Positions 60,211-64,000 of a stretch of DNA of 64,000 nucleotides are shown here, in pieces. The stretch covers positions 3,033,459 to 3,097,458 of the forward strand of contig JACAXG010000026.1 in the NCBI GenBank assembly GCA_018881555.1. The letters run 5' to 3'. The DNA is from Amblyornis subalaris. Its lineage: Eukaryota > Chordata > Aves > Passeriformes > Ptilonorhynchidae. Under the pieces are notes generated by a model, which had not been told where the DNA came from, did not search any database, and worked only from the letters and a program-made list of their open reading frames with translations. How positions within the stretch are numbered: the first letter of the stretch is position 1; each line of letters starts with the position of its first letter. The position numbers and the translations under genes were made by a program.

Positions 60211-62991
60211 ACGTGTAACTTAGGATAATTGAGATATTTTGGCTACATCTTGACTATGGCTGGTGCAGTTTTAGGAAAAAAGCAGAAACTTGAAGGGTTG
60301 TCCCAACTCCTACCAGCTGCTGNGCCACCCCACAGGGCTGCCTGCCAGCTGAATCTAGGCAGGCACAGGCAGCAATCTGGCACCCTCGGAGCACAGATGC
60401 AGCATTCCTCTGTTCCAAAGGCAAGGGGAGGTGGAGTGTGAACAGGAGTTACTTTTGTGCTACTCATAAACAAGTAATATGCATAAAAATGAATAATAAT
60501 AAGATGTAAAANTGTGTTAACATCTAGGTCAGTTCTTCTTCTCATTTGCTTGTTGATGTGGCAGAAACATTCTCGGAGATCATAGACAAAGAATTTATTT
60601 TTAAACCAATGCAAGGGAAAAGTACAGAGATCAAAATGAGATCCAAAGAAATCCCCAGGCAAAGCAGAGGAAAAATGTTTGTATCTGTTTTTTTATGAAT
60701 TTTTTTCCTAAAATACTGTGCTGGAACAAACAATTTATTTTAAGTGTTTCTTGAAGCGGTGACTTTCTTCTGAGANGGAAAATTTCCTTGTAAATTAAGC
60801 CCACAAAATTCTGGAGTAAACCCAGTGGTAGTTTTACCCTGACTTACTTAATGCTCATNTACTGTACAAGCAGCAAGTAGATTGGTTGGCTGACCCTTCC
60901 CGCTTTGCTCTTGTACAGATGGCACTGATGGGAAGCTCCATTCTCTTATCCAGGCTGCTGATTGTCATCAACCCTAATGGGCTGGAGCCCTGTGGTGGGT
61001 GGAGAGAATGGCAATTTGCAGGCAGCTGGAAAGAGGGGTATTACTTGATTTGCTTCTTTATTTCATAGTCAATTTTTGTGCTCTGCTGACTGTTTTCAGA
61101 TTATTGTGAACATTCCAGTATCTCTAGATGGTCACAGCACTTCACATCTGATGTTGTCTTGTGTAACTCGCTCCTTCCACAAGTTTGCTAGAAATAGGTG
61201 CCTCATCTAAGTGATTAAAGTGACTCTTAAACAACACTATTGATTTAGAGCATTTAGGGATTTGGCTCACCGTTTAAAATCTNTCAGTCTTAAAACAAAG
61301 GATGGAGGTCTTGAAATAGTGGCATGATGCTAGATACATTCATTTTGAAATTGATGATGGAAAATGTAAAACAGGAATTGGGGAGGTTGCCAAATCCAAT
61401 TGGGAAAAAACACTGTGGGGAAAAGGGAAGGATATTAAAAGGCAGGGAGGGAGGCAAAGCAAAAGCCATACATTTTTCATCATGAGGGATCATTCTAGCA
61501 GAGCTGACTCAGGGGTTCTCAATGTAGGCAAAAATAAATTTTCCTCTCCCAGCTGCTGTGGAGTTGAGCTTTGACAGAGTTCTGGCTGAAGAGCAAAGAG
61601 AAAATGTTTAACTTTATGCTGGCTGTGCTAATAACCATTAGGTAGGCAAAAGATACAAGGCTACTGCCTCATCCTGCGGGCGGAAGATTGAAAATGAGAG
61701 ATGCATCCTGCCAGCAGAGTCTGCCACCACCACCGGCCCTAACCTCTCACTTTGACTGGCACCTGCATTGGTTTTCCAGGACTGTGGCACAGGCTAACAA
61801 CTCAGCAGCCCAATGTCTGTTCTTTTCAGGGACAGGGAGGGTTGCCTGGGCAAGCTTTTCCTATCCCTTTCAATGATGTCTTGATATAAGCGAATAGAGT
61901 AAGTAATCATACTTNATGTAAATAATTTTGTCAATTTAAAACTTACATTCTGAGGGCTATATAAATAGCTGTCAAATGGTGGTGAATCCTGCTTTATTTT
62001 GCCCAGGACCTCTTCTTCATCATATTGTTCATGTACCTCTTAATCGGTCTGACATGGTTGCCTCAGACTGTGTTCATGGCCCCTGTCACTCACCANGTTC
62101 AGTGGGTGTGTAAGAGTTAATGGGACAACAGTGAAAAGCAGAAAATATAGAAACTGCAGATACCTGTAAGAAATGACAGAGAAGCTATAAATCCTGTGAT
62201 TAAAGAGATGTAACCTTTTGATATTGGGCTTTAGGTTCATTTTAATCCTTGGCTGGTGCTGGAGGCGGTAATTCAGAACCTACAGATTTTAATGACTTTG
62301 TGGAGATTTTGGGCCAAATGCTGATGATATTCCTTATCCTTTTTGTATTCCTCATCGGGTTTGCTTGAAAATCATTGTTCTCATGGTTCNGTTTTAGAAC
62401 AGAAACAGTATGAAATACTCTAGTATGTTGCAGTAACTCCTTCTTCATATAGGCCTTGTGTTAAGATAATTAAAATCACATTCAATATAACAAANTGTAT
62501 TAGCTGTTGCTCTGCCAAGATTTTACTGCAAAGATGAGCTTTGTGTTAACACACTAACAAATAGAACAAGAGATCTGCAAGTTTTACATTGATTTTGGTT
62601 GTAAAGTTGCCATACATGCACATTCACTATGAAGCAAATTCAGTAGAAGACTGAAATACCACATAACTCTTATACTATCTGGAAAGCAAAAAAGAATGCA
62701 GTAGGGATAATGTTGTAGCCTCTTGTCCCTTCCTACCTCCCTGAAGTGTGCTAAATAAAGATATTTCATTTGAGTTCTGGTTATCAAACATAACAATTTA
62801 TCCACAACAGAAGAAGGTACGTTTTGAACCATAATTGTTGGGTTGTGGTATCTTTGGATATAACATTGTGTATGGAGAAGCTAGATTAAAAGACATCTTG
62901 GGGAACAGTCCTGCTTTTAATTCATTCTTTTTAAAGTGCTATAACTCTTGAAGGTAAAATGTTTTAAAGCATATTGATTTCCGGAGCAGAT
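60211..62991. other. Non-coding stretch
   Basis: A GC-richer patch at 60290-60435 is followed by AT-rich unique sequence. A 139-codon minus frame (60243-60662) is broken by N bases, unrecognised, and covers unrelated composition blocks. Nothing else is recognised. Confidence 0.55.
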
Positions 62992-63007
62992 AAAAAAAAA
63001 AAAAAAA
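62992..63007. repeat. Poly(A) tract, 16 nt
   Basis: A16 followed by GAGAAAAGAAGAG. It could be a retroposon tail, but no element is recognisable upstream. Confidence 0.8.
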
Positions 63008-63628
63008 GAGAAAAGAAGAGCTATTTTAGAAGCTTTTTGAGACCTTGGAAGGCCTTTGGAAGGTCTATTGAACAAGAAGCTTTTTTCACCCACCTTTGTA
63101 AAGGAGTACGGCTGCTAATCTAAATTTATCAGGATATGAAACATTGATCATGACCCATGAAATGTTTTATTCAACTGAAAGTACTATGTCTACACAGAAT
63201 GACTTTTATTTGTTCCTCAAAGGGACTGTTAGCAGACTTTTCTAATAGTCCTTGGGCTAAGTAATGTATTAGTAAAAGGGACTTACAAGTTACAACTTGT
63301 GTTTCTGTATTACTCAGTGACAGACAGAAACCAAAAAGCACTTGTGCTTTCTCTTTTTGAAAAACTGGTTTTCAGCGTAGGTAAAAATCTAAGAACATGA
63401 TATAAGAGCAAATCAGGTAATATTTCATACATTGACACAGTCATCCCTTCATTGCTTAATCAATTGCTGACACAGTTATCAGTGAAAATTTCACCAGCCA
63501 CACTGAACTTACCTCTGCCCTAATTGGCAGTGGTGAAATTCAAATCTAGTATGACTGTCATCTTAATTTTTGATTGCAACAGGCTTAGTCCTGACCATTG
63601 ACTTGCTAAGCATGATTTTAGAATCCCA
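63008..63628. other. Non-coding stretch, nothing recognised
   Basis: AT-rich sequence with no recognisable gene or repeat family. Confidence 0.55.
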
Positions 63629-63656
63629 TCTTTTTTTTTTTCTTTTCTTTTCTTTC
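63629..63656. repeat. 28-nt homopyrimidine (TTTTC)n tract
   Basis: T11-12 followed by TCTTTT units, all pyrimidine on the plus strand. A simple repeat, likely polymorphic. Confidence 0.8.
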
Positions 63657-64000
63657 GCATTCAAGTGCAGATAAGCTTTCTAAGATTTATCCTTTTCTTC
63701 TCATATAACTCATGAATTTATGAGGCTTATGTTTGGACAGTCTGTAGCATTTTTCACCTAAAGCTGTGAGGAAATGAAGGATATGGCAGGGATGCTTGAG
63801 TTTAGAATCCTCTCCCCACAATGACTGCAGTATTGGATTTTGCCTACATTTTTTCCCTGGAGCATTTGACACCAAACATCTTCACCCTGAATTTTCTGAA
63901 GCTACAACTCTCTAATTCTCCTCTGCAGAAGTGACCTGAAGACAGGGAAGCTCCACTGTAAAGTTCTAATTGCACTAAAATAATAAAATCTTTGACTGAA
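63657..64000. other. Non-coding end of window
   Basis: A 62-codon minus frame (63687-63875) is not recognisable. Nothing else is seen. Confidence 0.5.

Noticed and set aside
1..64000. tRNA, rRNA, CRISPR array, or bacterial/viral gene content
   Set aside because: No cloverleaf boxes, no regularly spaced repeats, and no dense coding. Composition and repeats are those of an avian nuclear genome.

Overview
This window is vertebrate nuclear DNA, almost certainly from a bird. The deciding evidence is several CR1 retrotransposon 3' ends, including one near-consensus avian copy at 53443-53806 with the typical TCATAGAATCATAGAATGG terminus. There is also a GC-rich interspersed repeat at 29771-30748 of a type I associate with bird genomes. 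The background is AT-rich and stop-dense, with no operon-like organisation and no long coding frames. Isolated single N bases, roughly one per several hundred bp, suggest a draft assembly or masked ambiguous positions.

I find no protein-coding gene I can support. The longest open frame (212 codons, minus strand, 29783-30421) lies inside the GC-rich repeat. The other long frames are unrecognisable, often start at non-ATG codons, and usually have competing frames on the other strand. I see no tRNA, rRNA, CRISPR or intact mobile element. The window is best read as intergenic DNA or part of a very long intron.

Layout: 1-18.6 kb is AT-rich unique sequence with a decayed CR1 end near 2.8 kb, simple repeats, and a motif at 15798-15820 that looks like a recursive splice site. 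From 18.7 to 24 kb there are three older CR1 pieces: a minus-strand end at 18.7 kb, a plus-strand reverse-transcriptase-to-3'-end copy at 21.6-22.7 kb, and a related 3' end at 23.7-24.0 kb. From 27.6 to 37.2 kb there are a MIR-like SINE, the GC-rich repeat, two weak MIR/L2-like tails, a perfect-looking RFX X-box and a short CR1 end. From 37 to 52 kb the sequence is mostly unique, with one CR1 end at 45.1 kb. From 52 to 60.5 kb it is more GC-rich, with a 42-nt homopyrimidine tract, two CR1 copies and two of three CTCF-like motifs. The last 3.5 kb is AT-rich with simple repeats.

The items most worth testing are the candidate recursive splice site (plus strand), the three same-orientation CTCF-like motifs at 46.5, 54.4 and 59.6 kb, the X-box at 36.7 kb, and the clean target-site duplication around the youngest CR1. 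Repeat family names come from recognition by eye, not from a database search.
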